Shown here: positions 46,418 through 57,458 of the stretch, piece after piece
How positions within the stretch are numbered: position 1 is the stretch's first letter
How the letters are laid out: every line of letters starts with the position of its first letter
Assembly (NCBI GenBank): GCA_019637315.1
Contig: JAHBVU010000003.1
Coordinates: 124,001 to 188,000 of the forward strand
DNA length: 64,000 bases
DNA from: Gemmatimonadales bacterium
GTDB lineage: Bacteria > Gemmatimonadota > Gemmatimonadetes > Gemmatimonadales > GWC2-71-9
Direction of reading: 5' to 3'
Position numbers and translations under genes: made by a program
The notes under the pieces: generated by a model
What the model saw: only the letters and a program-made list of their open reading frames with translations
The model's database searches: none
Told to the model about the DNA's origin: nothing

Positions 46418-47652
46418 AGCGGCTGGCGCTGGGCATCGGCCTGGTCGCGGCAGCGCCACTCGGCGTGGCTGCCCAGCTACCGGACAATCCGGCTCTTCGC
46501 AACGCGCTCTCGATCCTCCAGCGCGACAATGCCTGGACCCTCGAGCAACAGGTGTCGATCTGCGAGATTCCGGCCCCGCCCTTCAAGGAAGAGCGTCGTG
46601 CGGCCGAATATGCGCGACGTTTCCGGACCCTGGGGTACCAGCCAACGGTCGACTCCATCGGCAACGTGATTGCAATTCGGAAGGGCAGCGGACGGGGTCG
46701 GCGGATCATGATCTCAGCGCACCTCGATACGGTCTTCCCGGAAGAAACGGACGTGACGGTCAAACGGCAGGGCAACCGGTACCTGGGACCCGGAATCGGC
46801 GACGACTGCCGCGGGCTTGCCGTCGTGCTCGCCGTGGCGCGCGCCGTCGCCCTCGCCGATGTCACCACCGAGGGAGACATCCTCTTCGTCGGTACGGTTG
46901 GCGAGGAGGGGCCCGGCAACCTGCGCGGGGTGCGCCACCTCTTCGAACGCAAGCCCGTCGGAACGGTCGATGCGTTCATTTCGGTCGACGGCATCGGCCT
47001 GGGACTGGTGTCCGGTGGAGTTGGCAGCAACCGGTATCGGGTCGACTTCACGGGACCTGGTGGGCACAGCTACGGCCACTTCGGCATGCCGAATCCAATC
47101 CACGCGATGGGTCGAGCGATTGCCGCAATTGCCGACCTCGAGGTACCGGGCGCCCCCCGCACCACGTTCAACGTGGGCATCGTCGAGGGCGGCACCTCGA
47201 TCAACTCGATTGCCTTCCGCGGATCGATGCAGGTGGATCTCCGGTCGGTGTCGGCGCCAGTGCTCGCCCGACTGGACAGCGCGTTTCGGCGGGCGGTTCA
47301 TCAGGCGGTCGACGCCGAGCGGCGGCGGTGGCCGCAATCGAGCGCGGGCCTGGTCGTCGAGATCGTCGACATGGGCCGGCGTCCGGCCGGTACCCAACCT
47401 GATTCCCTCTGGCTGGTACGGGGTGCCCGGCAAGCGGCGTCCGCGCTCGGATTCGCGGCCCCGGCCCCGGGGGTGGGCAGCACGGATGCCAACCTACCGA
47501 TCAGTCTGGGCATCCCCGCCATCACGATCGACGGGGGCGGGACCGGCGGCGGGACGCATTCGCTGGCAGAATGGTACGAAGACGGCCCGAGGGGCTACCT
47601 CGGGCCGCAGTGGGCACTCCTGACGGTGTGGAACGCCGCTCGGGCTCGTTGA
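46414..47652 (+). CDS. Exported M20-family metallopeptidase
   Basis: This 412-residue protein has a signal peptide (cleavage near VAAQ) and an M20/PepT-like di-zinc peptidase domain. ISAHLDTVFPE carries the first ligand and catalytic Asp. GPGIGDDCRG has the bridging Asp, FVGTVGEEGPGNLRG the catalytic and ligand Glu, SVDG a further ligand, and GGGTGGGTHSLAEW the final His. A dimerisation domain lies between. It starts at GTG overlapping the ridA stop. An aminopeptidase, carboxypeptidase or amidase activity is possible. Confidence 0.9.
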   Translation: MKRLALGIGLVAAAPLGVAAQLPDNPALRNALSILQRDNAWTLEQQVSICEIPAPPFKEERRAAEYARRFRTLGYQPTVDSIGNVIAIRKGSGRGRRIMISAHLDTVFPEETDVTVKRQGNRYLGPGIGDDCRGLAVVLAVARAVALADVTTEGDILFVGTVGEEGPGNLRGVRHLFERKPVGTVDAFISVDGIGLGLVSGGVGSNRYRVDFTGPGGHSYGHFGMPNPIHAMGRAIAAIADLEVPGAPRTTFNVGIVEGGTSINSIAFRGSMQVDLRSVSAPVLARLDSAFRRAVHQAVDAERRRWPQSSAGLVVEIVDMGRRPAGTQPDSLWLVRGARQAASALGFAAPAPGVGSTDANLPISLGIPAITIDGGGTGGGTHSLAEWYEDGPRGYLGPQWALLTVWNAARAR

Positions 47653-47671
47653 GCGGCAGCAGTCCGTCCGA

Positions 47672-48139
47672 CTAGAGGGGCCAACCGTCCGGCACTCCGG
47701 CGTCGGTCAGCAGGACGATCGGCGCCCGCAGGTCTCCGGCAAAAACGGTCGACTCGAGCGCCATGGTGCGGTCGAGGTCTTCGACCGTTGTTCCGATTCT
47801 GCACGTCAGCATCAAGTGTAAAACAGGCTGATCCAGCAACGCCGGCGGAGGAACCGATCGGCGAGGTCCAAAGGCCATTCCGTCGCGAATAATGGCCGGA
47901 ACCCGGCCGCTGACCGCCACCGGAATCTCCATCAGCGCCTGAAGCATTCGGTAGGTCAGCGTTGTGGACTCCCCGCCACAGGTGACGACTCCAAACACCG
48001 GCGCGTCGAACCGACCCGTCCGCGGGAAGATGGCCACCCCCCAGTTGTAGCGGGGCTCCCGCTCGTTGGCGTACGCCATGGTCTCAGCGAGCAGGTCGTG
48101 GACCGCGACGATGTTCTGCGGGATCGGATCGACGTTCAC
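47672..48139 (-). CDS. Protein of unknown function
   Basis: I do not recognise this 155-residue protein. It has no signal peptide or membrane segment and looks globular with mixed alpha/beta pattern (NIVAVHDLLAETMAYAN, WGVAIFPRTGRF, ESTTLTYRMLQALM, LHLMLTCRIGTTVED). GTG 48139 has a GGAG eight bases upstream and is preferred to an ATG at 48250 whose extra 37 residues look non-coding. It converges on the M20 peptidase gene with 19 bases between stops. Confidence 0.65.
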   Translation of the reverse strand: MNVDPIPQNIVAVHDLLAETMAYANEREPRYNWGVAIFPRTGRFDAPVFGVVTCGGESTTLTYRMLQALMEIPVAVSGRVPAIIRDGMAFGPRRSVPPPALLDQPVLHLMLTCRIGTTVEDLDRTMALESTVFAGDLRAPIVLLTDAGVPDGWPL

Positions 48140-48393
48140 AGGGTAAACTCCGGCCTGGGTTGGGGTTCGGTACCCTGACGAGGCACAACCTGGGCCGAGC
48201 CGTCTGGGGTTCCCCAATCGCGCCACCGACGCTATCGCCCGAAACGCCAACCCGCTACCCCCCGCAAGACTTTGCAGTTCGGATCCGCGGGCGTCACATA
48301 ATCGGACAATCCGGACCCTCCACCCCGCCCCCTGTCCTCAAGTCGGACACTCCGAGGCCGATACTCCTGGTTCCAAGGGAGCCGATCACGCAA

Positions 48394-48720
48394 ATGCAAG
48401 TCAGCATCGAACAGCTTCGTCCCGACCTCGTGCTGGGTGCCGATCTTTCCGACGCCTCCGGGCGCCTGCTGCTGCCGAGTGGGACCGTGCTGACGGACAA
48501 GCACATCCGGTACTGTCAGATGTGGGGCATTGCGGCGGTCGAGATTCAAGTCGATGACCCCACCGCCGTGACCGACGAACAGCCGATCGATCCGGCAGCA
48601 TGGGCTGCTGCCGAGGAGGCTCTGGCTCCGCGCTTTGCCCATGTGGATCGCGAGCACCCGGCGATCGCCGCGCTCTTTGCCCACTGTGTGGCCGCGAGGC
48701 TCGGGTACGGCCAGGTATGA
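48394..48720 (+). CDS. Small protein related to N-termini of HD-GYP/HDOD proteins
   Basis: This 108-residue protein has LRPDLVLGADLSDASGRLLLPSGTVLTDKHIRYCQMWGIAAVEI. That beta-rich pattern is often seen at the N-terminus of HD-GYP or HDOD signalling proteins and here is encoded alone. The stop overlaps the HDOD gene by ATGA, so the two act together. The N-terminal start is uncertain because the best AGGGAG lies 14 bases upstream of the ATG. Confidence 0.7.
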   Translation: MQVSIEQLRPDLVLGADLSDASGRLLLPSGTVLTDKHIRYCQMWGIAAVEIQVDDPTAVTDEQPIDPAAWAAAEEALAPRFAHVDREHPAIAALFAHCVAARLGYGQV

Positions 48721-49574
48721 CGCCACGCCACCCCGAGGATCTGATCCGCGGTGCCGTCGAAGTCGGCACGATCCAAAGCATGTATGAGCGGCTGGTCCAG
48801 GTGATCGACCACCCGCTCAGCTCGGCCTCCGATGTCGGGCGGGTGATTGCCGAGGACCCCGGACTGACGGCCCGCTTGCTGCGACTGGTCAACAGCCCGA
48901 TCTACGGGTTCCCGACTCGGATTGCCACTGTCACCCAGGCAATCAGCATCGTCGGGATGGCGCAGCTGCGGGACCTGGCAATCGGCACCTCCTTCATGCG
49001 GCTCTTTTCCAAGGTTCCGGCCGATCTGGCCGACATGAACTCGTTCTGGCGGCACAGTATTACCTGTGGACTGGTGGCGCGCCAGCTGGCCGCGGGGCGC
49101 CGCGAGGCCAATCTCGAACGCTTCTTCATTGCCGGCCTGCTGCACGATATCGGTCGCCTGATTCTCTATACGCGAGCGCCGATGGAGGCGGCGACGGCCC
49201 TGCTCGATGCCGGACGGACCAACGAGCCCCTCTTTCAGGTCGAGCGCCGGGTGTTCGGGTTCCATCACGGCGCCGTTGGCGCCGCCCTGCTCGAGCAGTG
49301 GCGGCTGCCCAGCGTCCTCGTCGAAACTGCCGCCTGGCACCACGCCCCCGCGATGGCCAGCCACTTCCCCGTCGAAGCAGCCATCATTCACGTCGCGGAT
49401 GTCTTTGCCAATGCCCTGGCTTTCGGTTCGAGCGGAGAACACCTGGTGCCGACCTTCGAGGTTGCGGCCTGGGAGCTGATCCAGTTCTCGCCTGACGCCA
49501 TTGCACCGATGCTTCGCCAGGTCGAGGTCCAGTTCGAGCACGCGGTCAAGGCCATCATGGACACCGACGCATGA
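48717..49574 (+). CDS. HDOD-domain signalling protein
   Basis: This 285-residue protein is a single HDOD domain, an HD-like helical fold used in signalling without clear catalysis. [23 protein letters not shown]-type motifs ([31 protein letters not shown]), [12 protein letters not shown] and [14 protein letters not shown] are visible. It overlaps both neighbours by ATGA, forming a three-gene unit with the upstream small protein and the downstream hybrid kinase. Confidence 0.9.
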   Translation: MTPRHPEDLIRGAVEVGTIQSMYERLVQVIDHPLSSASDVGRVIAEDPGLTARLLRLVNSPIYGFPTRIATVTQAISIVGMAQLRDLAIGTSFMRLFSKVPADLADMNSFWRHSITCGLVARQLAAGRREANLERFFIAGLLHDIGRLILYTRAPMEAATALLDAGRTNEPLFQVERRVFGFHHGAVGAALLEQWRLPSVLVETAAWHHAPAMASHFPVEAAIIHVADVFANALAFGSSGEHLVPTFEVAAWELIQFSPDAIAPMLRQVEVQFEHAVKAIMDTDA

Positions 49575-51346
49575 GTCCGGCGATGCCCGCGGTGCCCGGA
49601 GTCGACCGTGTCACCGCAGCCGCCGCTGCCGAGGCGGCTCGGAGCATGAATCGATGGCTGCTCGACGCCCTCGATCATGTGGCATCAGTTGGGGTGACCC
49701 AGCCCGGTGAGGATGAGAAGTCGGGCCGCACAGCGGTTCTCCGCCAGGCGGGGTCGGTCATCCGGCGGATCTGCCCGGTCGACGGAGGGGCGTTCTTCCT
49801 GCTGGATCCTTCGGCGGTCGACTTCCCCATCGCCTGGTGCGATCCCCCCGAACTCGCTGACGCCCTTCAAGCGGAGTTGAACGGACAGATTGCCGACGGC
49901 GTCTTTGCCTGGGCCCTGCAGACCAGTCATCCGATCCTGGTGCCCAGAAAGGACGGCAGCGGCACCGCGATGCTACACGCACTAGCCACGCGGAACGGAC
50001 CGCTGGGCATGTACCTCGGCACCATTCCGGAGCGCGCGCCGTTCATTCCGCATGGCTGCCAGAAGCTCGTCACTATCGTCCTGACCACGTGCGCAACTCA
50101 CCTCCGCTCCGAGGACTTGCGCGCCGAGCTTCTCGAAACCAACCGCGGACTGGAAGCCGCCATCGAAGAGCGGACGACGGAACTTCGCCTGGCCCGCGAT
50201 GCCGCCTTCAAGGCCGCGCAAGTCAAATCCGAGTTTCTGGCCAACATGAGCCACGAGATTCGCACCCCGATGAACGCGGTGCTCGGAACGGCAGCCATGC
50301 TGATGGACACGGAGCTCGAGCCCGAGCAACGCAGCCTGGCAGAGACGATCGAGCGATCGGGCCGCGATCTGCTCACCATCATCAACGACATCCTCGACTT
50401 CTCGAAACTCGAGGCCGGCAAGCTGCGGGTCGAATCGATTCCCTTCGACCTGCACGACACCGTCGAGAACGTGATCTCCCTCCTCAACGCCAAGGCGGAA
50501 GCCAAGCACGTTCGCTTGCGGATGAAGATTGCGGACGGCACGCCCCGCGAGGTGATCGGCGATGCCGGGCGTTTGCGACAGGTCCTGACCAACCTGATCG
50601 ACAACGCGATCAAGTTTACGCTCGAAGGGTTTGTGATGGTGCAGGTCTCGCCGAAACCGGGGCCTCCAGGGATCCACCCTGTCGCGATCACCGTCAGAGA
50701 CTCCGGTATCGGGATGACGCCGGCGCAGCTCGACAATGTGTTCGAGAAATTCACCCAAGCCGACGCCTCGACCACCCGACGCTTCGGCGGCACCGGGCTC
50801 GGTCTGACGATCTGCCGTCAGCTGACGGAGTTGATGGGAGGAAACATTTCGGCAAGCAGCGAGCCGGGCGTCGGCAGCACCTTCACCCTGACCTTCCCCT
50901 TCAAGACGCCGGACCCGGTCGCAGCCGCCGCAGCGACCACCGCAACTCTGCCGACCAAGCTGAACGGCCGGGTCCTCCTCGCGGAAGACTACCCGGCCAA
51001 CCAGAAGATTGCCCGCTGGATGCTGGAGCGACTCGGTCTTCAAGTCAGCATCGCCCAGGATGGGAAAGAGGTGCTTGCCAAGCTCGTGTCGGAGGGTCCC
51101 TTCGACGCCGTCCTGATGGATTGCCAGATGCCGGAGATGGACGGCTACGAAGCGACCAAGGCGATCCGCACGGGCGACGACTCGACAGCCAAGCTGCCGA
51201 TCATTGCGATGACCGCCGCGGCTCTCGCGTCGGACCGCGATCGCTGCCTGGCAAGCGGCATGAACGACTATATCAGCAAGCCCGTCCAGCAAGGCGAACT
51301 GGCCCGGGTCCTGGCGCGCTGGCTGCCCTCACCCGTCGCGGGGTAA
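49571..51346 (+). CDS. Soluble hybrid histidine kinase
   Basis: This 591-residue kinase has no membrane segments. Residues ~40-190 look like a GAF-type sensor, followed by a coiled coil ([23 protein letters not shown]). HisKA has His228 ([18 protein letters not shown]), and HATPase has [16 protein letters not shown] and [13 protein letters not shown]. The C-terminal receiver domain carries phospho-acceptor Asp near 517 ([16 protein letters not shown]) and Lys in YISKPVQ. It is co-translated with the HDOD gene. The 3' end overlaps the convergent kinase gene by 18 bp. Confidence 0.93.
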   Translation: MSPAMPAVPGVDRVTAAAAAEAARSMNRWLLDALDHVASVGVTQPGEDEKSGRTAVLRQAGSVIRRICPVDGGAFFLLDPSAVDFPIAWCDPPELADALQAELNGQIADGVFAWALQTSHPILVPRKDGSGTAMLHALATRNGPLGMYLGTIPERAPFIPHGCQKLVTIVLTTCATHLRSEDLRAELLETNRGLEAAIEERTTELRLARDAAFKAAQVKSEFLANMSHEIRTPMNAVLGTAAMLMDTELEPEQRSLAETIERSGRDLLTIINDILDFSKLEAGKLRVESIPFDLHDTVENVISLLNAKAEAKHVRLRMKIADGTPREVIGDAGRLRQVLTNLIDNAIKFTLEGFVMVQVSPKPGPPGIHPVAITVRDSGIGMTPAQLDNVFEKFTQADASTTRRFGGTGLGLTICRQLTELMGGNISASSEPGVGSTFTLTFPFKTPDPVAAAAATTATLPTKLNGRVLLAEDYPANQKIARWMLERLGLQVSIAQDGKEVLAKLVSEGPFDAVLMDCQMPEMDGYEATKAIRTGDDSTAKLPIIAMTAAALASDRDRCLASGMNDYISKPVQQGELARVLARWLPSPVAG

Positions 51347-54300
51347 TGGCGTTGCCTCGCGGAAGCGGATCGTGATGGTGGTGCCGCGATCCAATTCACT
51401 CTCCACCCCGATCACAGCACCCCACCCTTCGACCAACCGCTTGACGATGGCCAGCCCGAGCCCGGAACCGCTGGTCGTGGTCGAGAACCGCGGCTCGAAG
51501 ATCCGTTCGAGTTCTTCCGGAGCGATCCCACACCCGTCGTCGACGACTCTGAGCACCGGCCCGTCGAGCAGGACGGTCACGGTTCGGGCATCCGCGTTGC
51601 GCGAGTTCTCGAGCAGGTTGACCAGAGTCTCTTTGACCTCGTCGCGATGGGCCAGCACGAGCGCATCGCGCTCGATGGACAGGCTGACGCCGCCCGCATC
51701 CGGCGCCAGACCGTAGAGGGCCACGACCTCGCGGCAGACCTCACCGAGCGGCGTGGGCTCGGGAGCCGGACGCCCCTCGGCCGGCGCGGCGAAGCGGCTG
51801 AAGGCACGGGCAATCGTATCGAGCCGATCGATCTCACCGAGAATCCGGCGAGAGGTGTCTTCGAGACTCGGACCAAGCGGCCGCCCGTCCCGATACACCC
51901 GCTGCAAATGCTGGATGCCGAGCCGCATCGGCGTCAGCGGGTTCTTGATTTCGTGGGCGATCTGATTGGCCATCTCACCCCAGGCCAGCACGCGGGCCGC
52001 CCGCTCCTGCGCTTCCTGGGTAGCGCGGACATCGTCCGCCATCTTTTCCAGGGCTGCGAAGACCGGTGTGAACTCGGCGGGCGGATCGCTGGCCGGCGGC
52101 GGCATGGCCTGCCCCTGCCCGAAGGCCAGCGCGGCGTCACGCAGCTCCCGTACCGGGCGGGACAGGGCACGGGCAGATAGCTGCGCACCGACGATCGCGG
52201 CAAAGAGACCGAGGACGATCGCGAGCACCAGCACGTAGGCCAGATCGAGCTGACGTCGAATGATGTCGGGATCACCGGTACTCTGTGGCGAAGCCAGCAT
52301 GGCCGCATCGCCGGTGGGTAAACGGATGGCCCGAACCCCGAGACGGGTCCGGGCCGTCGCGGACGGGCCGTCGGTCACCGCGGTCTGCTCGCCCTCGATC
52401 TGGACTCGACGGAATACGTCCGGGTGGACCAGCGTATTGACGACGCCAAAATCCTCGAGGACGCCGCCCCCATTGGCCGCGATCAGCCGCCCGTCACGGT
52501 ACAGCACGAGATTGGCGTCGACGCGCTCGCTCAGCACCTCCAGGGTGCTGTCGACTGTCATCGGGCCGGCCAGTGGCAGCATGCTTCCCGGCGCGGCGTC
52601 GCGAAGCGTCTGCGCAATCATCAGATCACGACGGTTTCGGCCGCCGTCGGCCAGCTCGAAGATGTTGATCAGCGCAAACCCGGCGGCCGGGACCAGGAAG
52701 AACGCACCGAGTGCCATGGCAATCCGAGTGCGGAAGGCCCGCCATTCGGGCCACCAGCCTGGGCGCTCGACTCGACCGTTTGCCAGCCAGCTCGCCAGCC
52801 CGGCCAGACAGAAGACGATCAGCAGATTGAGCACCACGAGCAGAGTGCCGCGCACCAGCAGCGCACCGGGGCGCCCCAACTCGGCCACCCCAGACACGTC
52901 GCGAGCGCCGTCGCCCATCGCGACGGTCCGGGAGCCACGGGCCGTCCAACCCTCGCGCCGCCACAGGGCTACGCCATCGCGCGGCTGCTCGAGCGAACCG
53001 GTCGGGGAGAGGATCAGACGATAGAGCGGTTGATGCGGCGGTGTCGGCACCAGCAGGCGTCCCAGCCGTGCTCGTGGTATCAGGTTGGAGCGCGGGCCGA
53101 GCCCGACCGTCAGCACCGTTCCCGCATCGACCCGAACCACGCCGAGATAATGCACTGAGGGAATTCGCTGGAGCGGAACGATGGTTCGCGACACGCCCTC
53201 CGGCAGCTCGCCGATGACCCGACGCACCAGCGTATCAGGCAGGTCGAGTTCGTCGAGACGAAGCTGCGCTCTCGGCTGACCGTCGACCGTCCAGAGCCCG
53301 AGTACCGCGGGAAACGACTGCCGAGCCAGCGGCGACGACTGCCAGATCTGGAACAATTCGGAGGTGGTGCGCGGCGCCGCCCCCTCGTCCACCTGGTCGA
53401 TGAAGATCTCCAGGAGCGGCACCACGATCGGATCGGCCCGGCTGCCAAGCGCTCCCAAGTCGGCCCGGGCCGCCGCCACCCGCCCTTCGACCTCGGCACC
53501 CCAGACCATCAATGACGCGGCGCTCCCGACCGCCACACCGATCCCGGCCAGGCCGACGATCCGTCGCGCCGGCCAGACGACCAGCGTGATCGCCACCGCC
53601 CAAAGCACAGGATACCAGTCCGGCCATCCGTACCTGGCGTTCCAGATCCCGAGCCCGATCACGGTGGCGGCGATCGCGATGGCGGCCCCGAGCGCGACCG
53701 GCGTACGGCGACCCGAAGCCCGCCGCGGCAACAGGGCCGCCGCAACCATCACGATGGCAAACGCCACGAGAAACACGACCAGTTGCCAGACGACCCAGAG
53801 CTCGGCGGACACACCGTCGAGCGGCACCTGGATGCCGCGACCCAGGCGACTGACGAGATACGGAGCCGCCAGGAGCAACACACCCGCCACCGGCATGCCG
53901 AGCCATCGTGGCACATCGAGACGAGGCCGGATCGCCAGCGCCAGGAGCGCCACCACCACACTCACCGCAGCAAGCGGAGCTGCCGACTCCGACAACGGGC
54001 CGAGCAACGGGTGATGAAACGCATAGGAGGAGAAGAGCGCGGGCACGTCCAGCGCCCCGTCAAGCGGAGCGCGGGTCAGGATGGCAACCGGAAGGCCCAG
54101 CAGCGCAAAACGGGCCCAGCCCGGCGCCGCAACCACCAGCGCAACCAACAGGGCCAGTACCGCCGCCAGCAGGAGGCGCGGCACCGCCGAACGATAGGTC
54201 CGCTCATGCGCCTCGGTCTGACTGGGCGGCGCCAGCTGCACACTGAAGAGAAGCCGGCTGCCGCCATCGGCCGTCGGCTCCAGGTAATCGAAAACGTCCG

Positions 54301-55006
54301 AGGTGTCTGGCGCGATGCCGGTCAGCAGGACTTCGACGCCGACGCCAGCCCGCCGCTCGAACCGGCGCGCCAGACTCCGCCCTTGATCCGGCACGGTCGA
54401 GTCCGCCGCCAGCAGCAGGGAGACGATGGCGGTCCGCTGATTGGGAAGTTCGCGGCGGCCCTCGAGGACCGCGTAGTATGGAGCCCGGCGAAAATCGATC
54501 GAGCCGCCCTGCGATTCGGGAGGAAGACGGTGCCGTCCCGCCCAGGCAAACGGGGTCCCATCGGCTTCGACAATGACGACGCCCGTTTCGACAGGAGCAT
54601 CCGCGACGGCCCGCGCCAGCCGGCCCAGCGCCCGGTCGCGCGGCAGCATTTCCGCCTGAGCCGCCTCCTCCAGCACCCGGCCGATCGAAGCTCGAGAGGC
54701 CTTGATCTCCCGTAGCCACTCCGCCGCCGCCCGCGTAATTTGGCTCTCGCGGACCGCAGGCCAAGACCGCCTGATACGTTCGATGCTGACGTGGCTGAAG
54801 CCGAGCAGAAGGGTCTGACCGACCAGTACGGCTGCGAGCAGCAGACTGGCCCCGCGACGTCGCGGCAGCGCCAGCGCGGCACCTAGCCAGGCAACGACCG
54901 CGGCCAGCGCCAGGCCAAAGCCAGGCGCGCGGATCCATTCGGCCAGCAACAGATACCCGGCAAGCAGGAGCAACAGCCAGCGATGACGCCAGACCAGGTC
55001 GATCAC
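51329..55006 (-). CDS. Very large NtrY-like membrane histidine kinase
   Basis: This 1225-residue sensor kinase has more than ten membrane helices in two groups, separated by extracytoplasmic regions near residues 85-280 and 500-740. A further sensor segment lies at about 800-910 and is followed by a helix and a HAMP-like region. HisKA has phospho-acceptor His near 1018 in [20 protein letters not shown], the NtrY/PilS-type motif. HATPase has [15 protein letters not shown] and [15 protein letters not shown] 55006 is the only reasonable start, though it overlaps the divergent gene. No response regulator adjoins it. Confidence 0.88.
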   Translation of the reverse strand: MIDLVWRHRWLLLLLAGYLLLAEWIRAPGFGLALAAVVAWLGAALALPRRRGASLLLAAVLVGQTLLLGFSHVSIERIRRSWPAVRESQITRAAAEWLREIKASRASIGRVLEEAAQAEMLPRDRALGRLARAVADAPVETGVVIVEADGTPFAWAGRHRLPPESQGGSIDFRRAPYYAVLEGRRELPNQRTAIVSLLLAADSTVPDQGRSLARRFERRAGVGVEVLLTGIAPDTSDVFDYLEPTADGGSRLLFSVQLAPPSQTEAHERTYRSAVPRLLLAAVLALLVALVVAAPGWARFALLGLPVAILTRAPLDGALDVPALFSSYAFHHPLLGPLSESAAPLAAVSVVVALLALAIRPRLDVPRWLGMPVAGVLLLAAPYLVSRLGRGIQVPLDGVSAELWVVWQLVVFLVAFAIVMVAAALLPRRASGRRTPVALGAAIAIAATVIGLGIWNARYGWPDWYPVLWAVAITLVVWPARRIVGLAGIGVAVGSAASLMVWGAEVEGRVAAARADLGALGSRADPIVVPLLEIFIDQVDEGAAPRTTSELFQIWQSSPLARQSFPAVLGLWTVDGQPRAQLRLDELDLPDTLVRRVIGELPEGVSRTIVPLQRIPSVHYLGVVRVDAGTVLTVGLGPRSNLIPRARLGRLLVPTPPHQPLYRLILSPTGSLEQPRDGVALWRREGWTARGSRTVAMGDGARDVSGVAELGRPGALLVRGTLLVVLNLLIVFCLAGLASWLANGRVERPGWWPEWRAFRTRIAMALGAFFLVPAAGFALINIFELADGGRNRRDLMIAQTLRDAAPGSMLPLAGPMTVDSTLEVLSERVDANLVLYRDGRLIAANGGGVLEDFGVVNTLVHPDVFRRVQIEGEQTAVTDGPSATARTRLGVRAIRLPTGDAAMLASPQSTGDPDIIRRQLDLAYVLVLAIVLGLFAAIVGAQLSARALSRPVRELRDAALAFGQGQAMPPPASDPPAEFTPVFAALEKMADDVRATQEAQERAARVLAWGEMANQIAHEIKNPLTPMRLGIQHLQRVYRDGRPLGPSLEDTSRRILGEIDRLDTIARAFSRFAAPAEGRPAPEPTPLGEVCREVVALYGLAPDAGGVSLSIERDALVLAHRDEVKETLVNLLENSRNADARTVTVLLDGPVLRVVDDGCGIAPEELERIFEPRFSTTTSGSGLGLAIVKRLVEGWGAVIGVESELDRGTTITIRFREATPLPRDG

Positions 55007-55615
55007 CCGAAGCCGGTGCTTCTCGCCTGCATGACCGCCCTCGCGGTCCGCCGCATTCTCAGCTCGAATCCCCGCCTCCTGATCCCCGCAGGAACCCTGA
55101 TTGCCAGGGGTCCGGAATTACCGCTTGGTGCGGATACGCTGATCGTCGAACGGCTGGCGCACGACCTCTCCGCCCGCCTTCAGATTGCCTGCAGTCCGGT
55201 CATTCCGTTCGGAGTCCATGCCGACCGCGACCCGGAGGCCCCCGGCAGCGCATCCCTGACCCGCAAGACCCTGCACCGCATGCTCAACGAACTTATTGCC
55301 GCCTGGGAGACGGAAGCAAAGGTCGACGACGTCGTCATCCTGACGGCCCATGCAGCCGACGCCCACCTCGAAGCCCTGAGCACCATCCGCGCCCTCGGAC
55401 GGGTTACCCTGATCGACATCTTTGCCGCCCCGCTCCCCGAGGTGAGCCCCGCCCTGATCACGACCAGCATCCTGCTCGCCATTGCCCCGGATACCGTCGA
55501 CACCACCCTACTGCCGCCCGGCCTGGCCGAGACCCGCGCCACCGGCGACCACTACTACGAGATCATCATGCAGTACCTGCTCGAACGGGTCGAACGATCC
55601 GCCGAAGCGTCCTGA
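54983..55615 (+). CDS. Creatininase-fold protein with degenerate metal site
   Basis: This 210-residue protein resembles the creatininase/MftE-like family in its core (LIPAGTLIARGPELPLGADTL). However, the family pattern GSTEQHGPHLPLGTD has lost its metal-binding Glu (Ile here) and His (Arg here). The later NGHGGN element reads TAHAADA, and the usual ETS glutamate appears replaced in ITTSILLAIAP. A binding or regulatory role is more likely than hydrolysis. The start may be ATG 54983 (AGGAG 13 bases upstream) or ATG 55031. The first choice overlaps the divergent kinase start by 24 bp. Confidence 0.7.
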   Translation: MTPDQVDHPKPVLLACMTALAVRRILSSNPRLLIPAGTLIARGPELPLGADTLIVERLAHDLSARLQIACSPVIPFGVHADRDPEAPGSASLTRKTLHRMLNELIAAWETEAKVDDVVILTAHAADAHLEALSTIRALGRVTLIDIFAAPLPEVSPALITTSILLAIAPDTVDTTLLPPGLAETRATGDHYYEIIMQYLLERVERSAEAS

Positions 55616-55910
55616 TGCCGGGACACCCGTCCCAAGAGCGGTCACCCCAGCGCACCAGGTCCGCCAGGCGAAGATAACCTAAGCAACCTGATGACAACGG
55701 TTTAGATTCCAAGACATCAAGGCACGAACCCTTCATCGGTGGTCCAGGTTACCGGCCCGATCCGGGCTTCGTCCAACCTGCGTTTGATGAATGGACAAAC
55801 CGATGCGATTGAACGACTTGCTCCGCATTCGTCCCAAGTTGAAACCGCGAACCAGTGGTGTCCGTACGAGTGCCCGTCGACTGTTCGGTTCAACGAAAGG
55901 AATGAACGCG

Positions 55911-57440
55911 ATGACGCCCAGGGCCCTCGCCCTTGCGCTGCTACTGCTGGCACCCGCTTCCGGTCTCGGACAGGCCCCACCGTCCTCGCTGACGCTCGAG
56001 CAGGCGCTGAGTCAGGCCTCCCGTCACAGCCCGACCTACCGTCAGACGCTGAATGACGCCACCGCGGCGCGCTGGAGTGTGCGCAATGCCTACGCCACGA
56101 CGATGCTGCCGTCGCTGTCCGTCTCCGGCAGCATGTCGTACACGGGGCCTGGCTCGGCCACCTTCGCGGGCTCCGTCTTCAACCAGTCGTCGCCCACCCT
56201 CTCGTCGGGATACGGCATCGACCTGAACTGGCAGTTGTCCGGCAGCACGCTCTCGGCGCCGGGTCAGCAGCGAGCCAACCAGACCGCCATTTCGGAGGAC
56301 ATCGTCGGGGCAGAAGTGTCCCTCCGCTTCGACGTCACCTTCCAGTATCTCACCGCGCTGCAAGCCTCGGCGCAGACCGAGGTGGCGCGCCAGCAAGTGG
56401 CCCGGAACGCCGAGTTCCTGACCCTGGCCGAGGCCCGGTTCCAGGTCGGCCAGGCCACCATACTCGACGTCAAGCAGGCGCAGGTTCAGAAGGGCCAGGC
56501 CGACATTGCGCTCTTGCGCGCCGAGCAGACCGAGGCCGAGGCCAAGCTCGAACTCTTCCGCCGGATCGGGCTCAACGCGCCGGTGGCGGTCCGCGAGGTG
56601 TCGCTCCCCGACTCGTTCCCGGTGACCGCCCCCGCCTGGCAGCTCGACGGCCTGCTGGGCGTGGCAGGTGAGCAGAACCCCCAGATCCGGGCGGCGCGCG
56701 CGCGTGAAGGGGCGGCGGCACACGCGGTCCGTGCGCAGCGATCGCGCTATCTGCCCACCTTGAGCTTCCAGGCGGGCTGGCAAGGGTACACCCAGCAGTT
56801 CACCAACGACAACGTGCTGCTGACGCAGGCGCTCAGTGGTGCCACCAGTCAGTTCAACAACTGCCAGTTCCAGAACAGCCTGATCACCAGCCTGCCGGGC
56901 GGCGGCATCGGCGGTCAGCCGGGCAACGGCACCATCGCCGACTGCCGCGGCTTTGCCGGGCTCGACGCAACCGGCGAGGCCCTGCTCCCCGAAGTCCGCA
57001 ACGCCATCATCTCGCGCAACAGCGCCTTCCCGTTCAGCTTCACGAGCCAGCCGTTCAGCGCCGGCGTCCGGATTTCGCTGCCGATTTTCGACGGGTTCCA
57101 GCGCGACCTCAACATTGCCCAGGCGCGTGCGCAGCGGGACGACCTGCGGGAAGCCGCACGGGCCCGTGAGCTGCAGGTGCGCACCGAGGTGCAGGGGCGC
57201 CACCTGGCGGTGGAGACGGCCTTTCGCGCCATCGCCGTCCAGGAAGCCAACCGGGAAGCTGCCCGCGATCAGCGCCAGCTGGCGCAGGATCGCTACCGGC
57301 TGGGCGCCGGCAGCGCACTTGACGTCACCGACGCCGAGAACAACGTCCAGCGGGCCGAGGGCGACTACGTCAACGCAGTGTACGACTATCACAAGGCCGT
57401 GGCGGCGCTCGAGCTTGCCGTCGGCCGACCACTCCGCTGA
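55911..57440 (+). CDS. TolC-family outer-membrane efflux protein
   Basis: This 509-residue outer-membrane channel subunit has a signal peptide (cleavage near GLGQA) and two related OEP repeats rich in coiled-coil heptads. Typical are LTLEQALSQASRHSP near the start, AEARFQVGQATILDVKQAQVQ and the C-terminal AQDRYRLGAGSALDVTDAENNVQRAEGDYVNAVYDYHKAVAALE. An inserted Asn/Gly/Gln-rich loop lies around 310-360. AAAGGA nine bases before ATG 55911 fixes the start. It is the first gene of a five-gene export operon. Confidence 0.93.
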   Translation: MTPRALALALLLLAPASGLGQAPPSSLTLEQALSQASRHSPTYRQTLNDATAARWSVRNAYATTMLPSLSVSGSMSYTGPGSATFAGSVFNQSSPTLSSGYGIDLNWQLSGSTLSAPGQQRANQTAISEDIVGAEVSLRFDVTFQYLTALQASAQTEVARQQVARNAEFLTLAEARFQVGQATILDVKQAQVQKGQADIALLRAEQTEAEAKLELFRRIGLNAPVAVREVSLPDSFPVTAPAWQLDGLLGVAGEQNPQIRAARAREGAAAHAVRAQRSRYLPTLSFQAGWQGYTQQFTNDNVLLTQALSGATSQFNNCQFQNSLITSLPGGGIGGQPGNGTIADCRGFAGLDATGEALLPEVRNAIISRNSAFPFSFTSQPFSAGVRISLPIFDGFQRDLNIAQARAQRDDLREAARARELQVRTEVQGRHLAVETAFRAIAVQEANREAARDQRQLAQDRYRLGAGSALDVTDAENNVQRAEGDYVNAVYDYHKAVAALELAVGRPLR

Positions 57441-57458
57441 GCGCGGGAATCGGAAGCC

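Noticed and set aside
55616-55910. Promoter and short GC hairpins upstream of the TolC gene
   Set aside because: Several TTGA-type hexamers occur but none pairs with a -10 at proper spacing. Hairpins are five to six bp and not above expectation for this composition.
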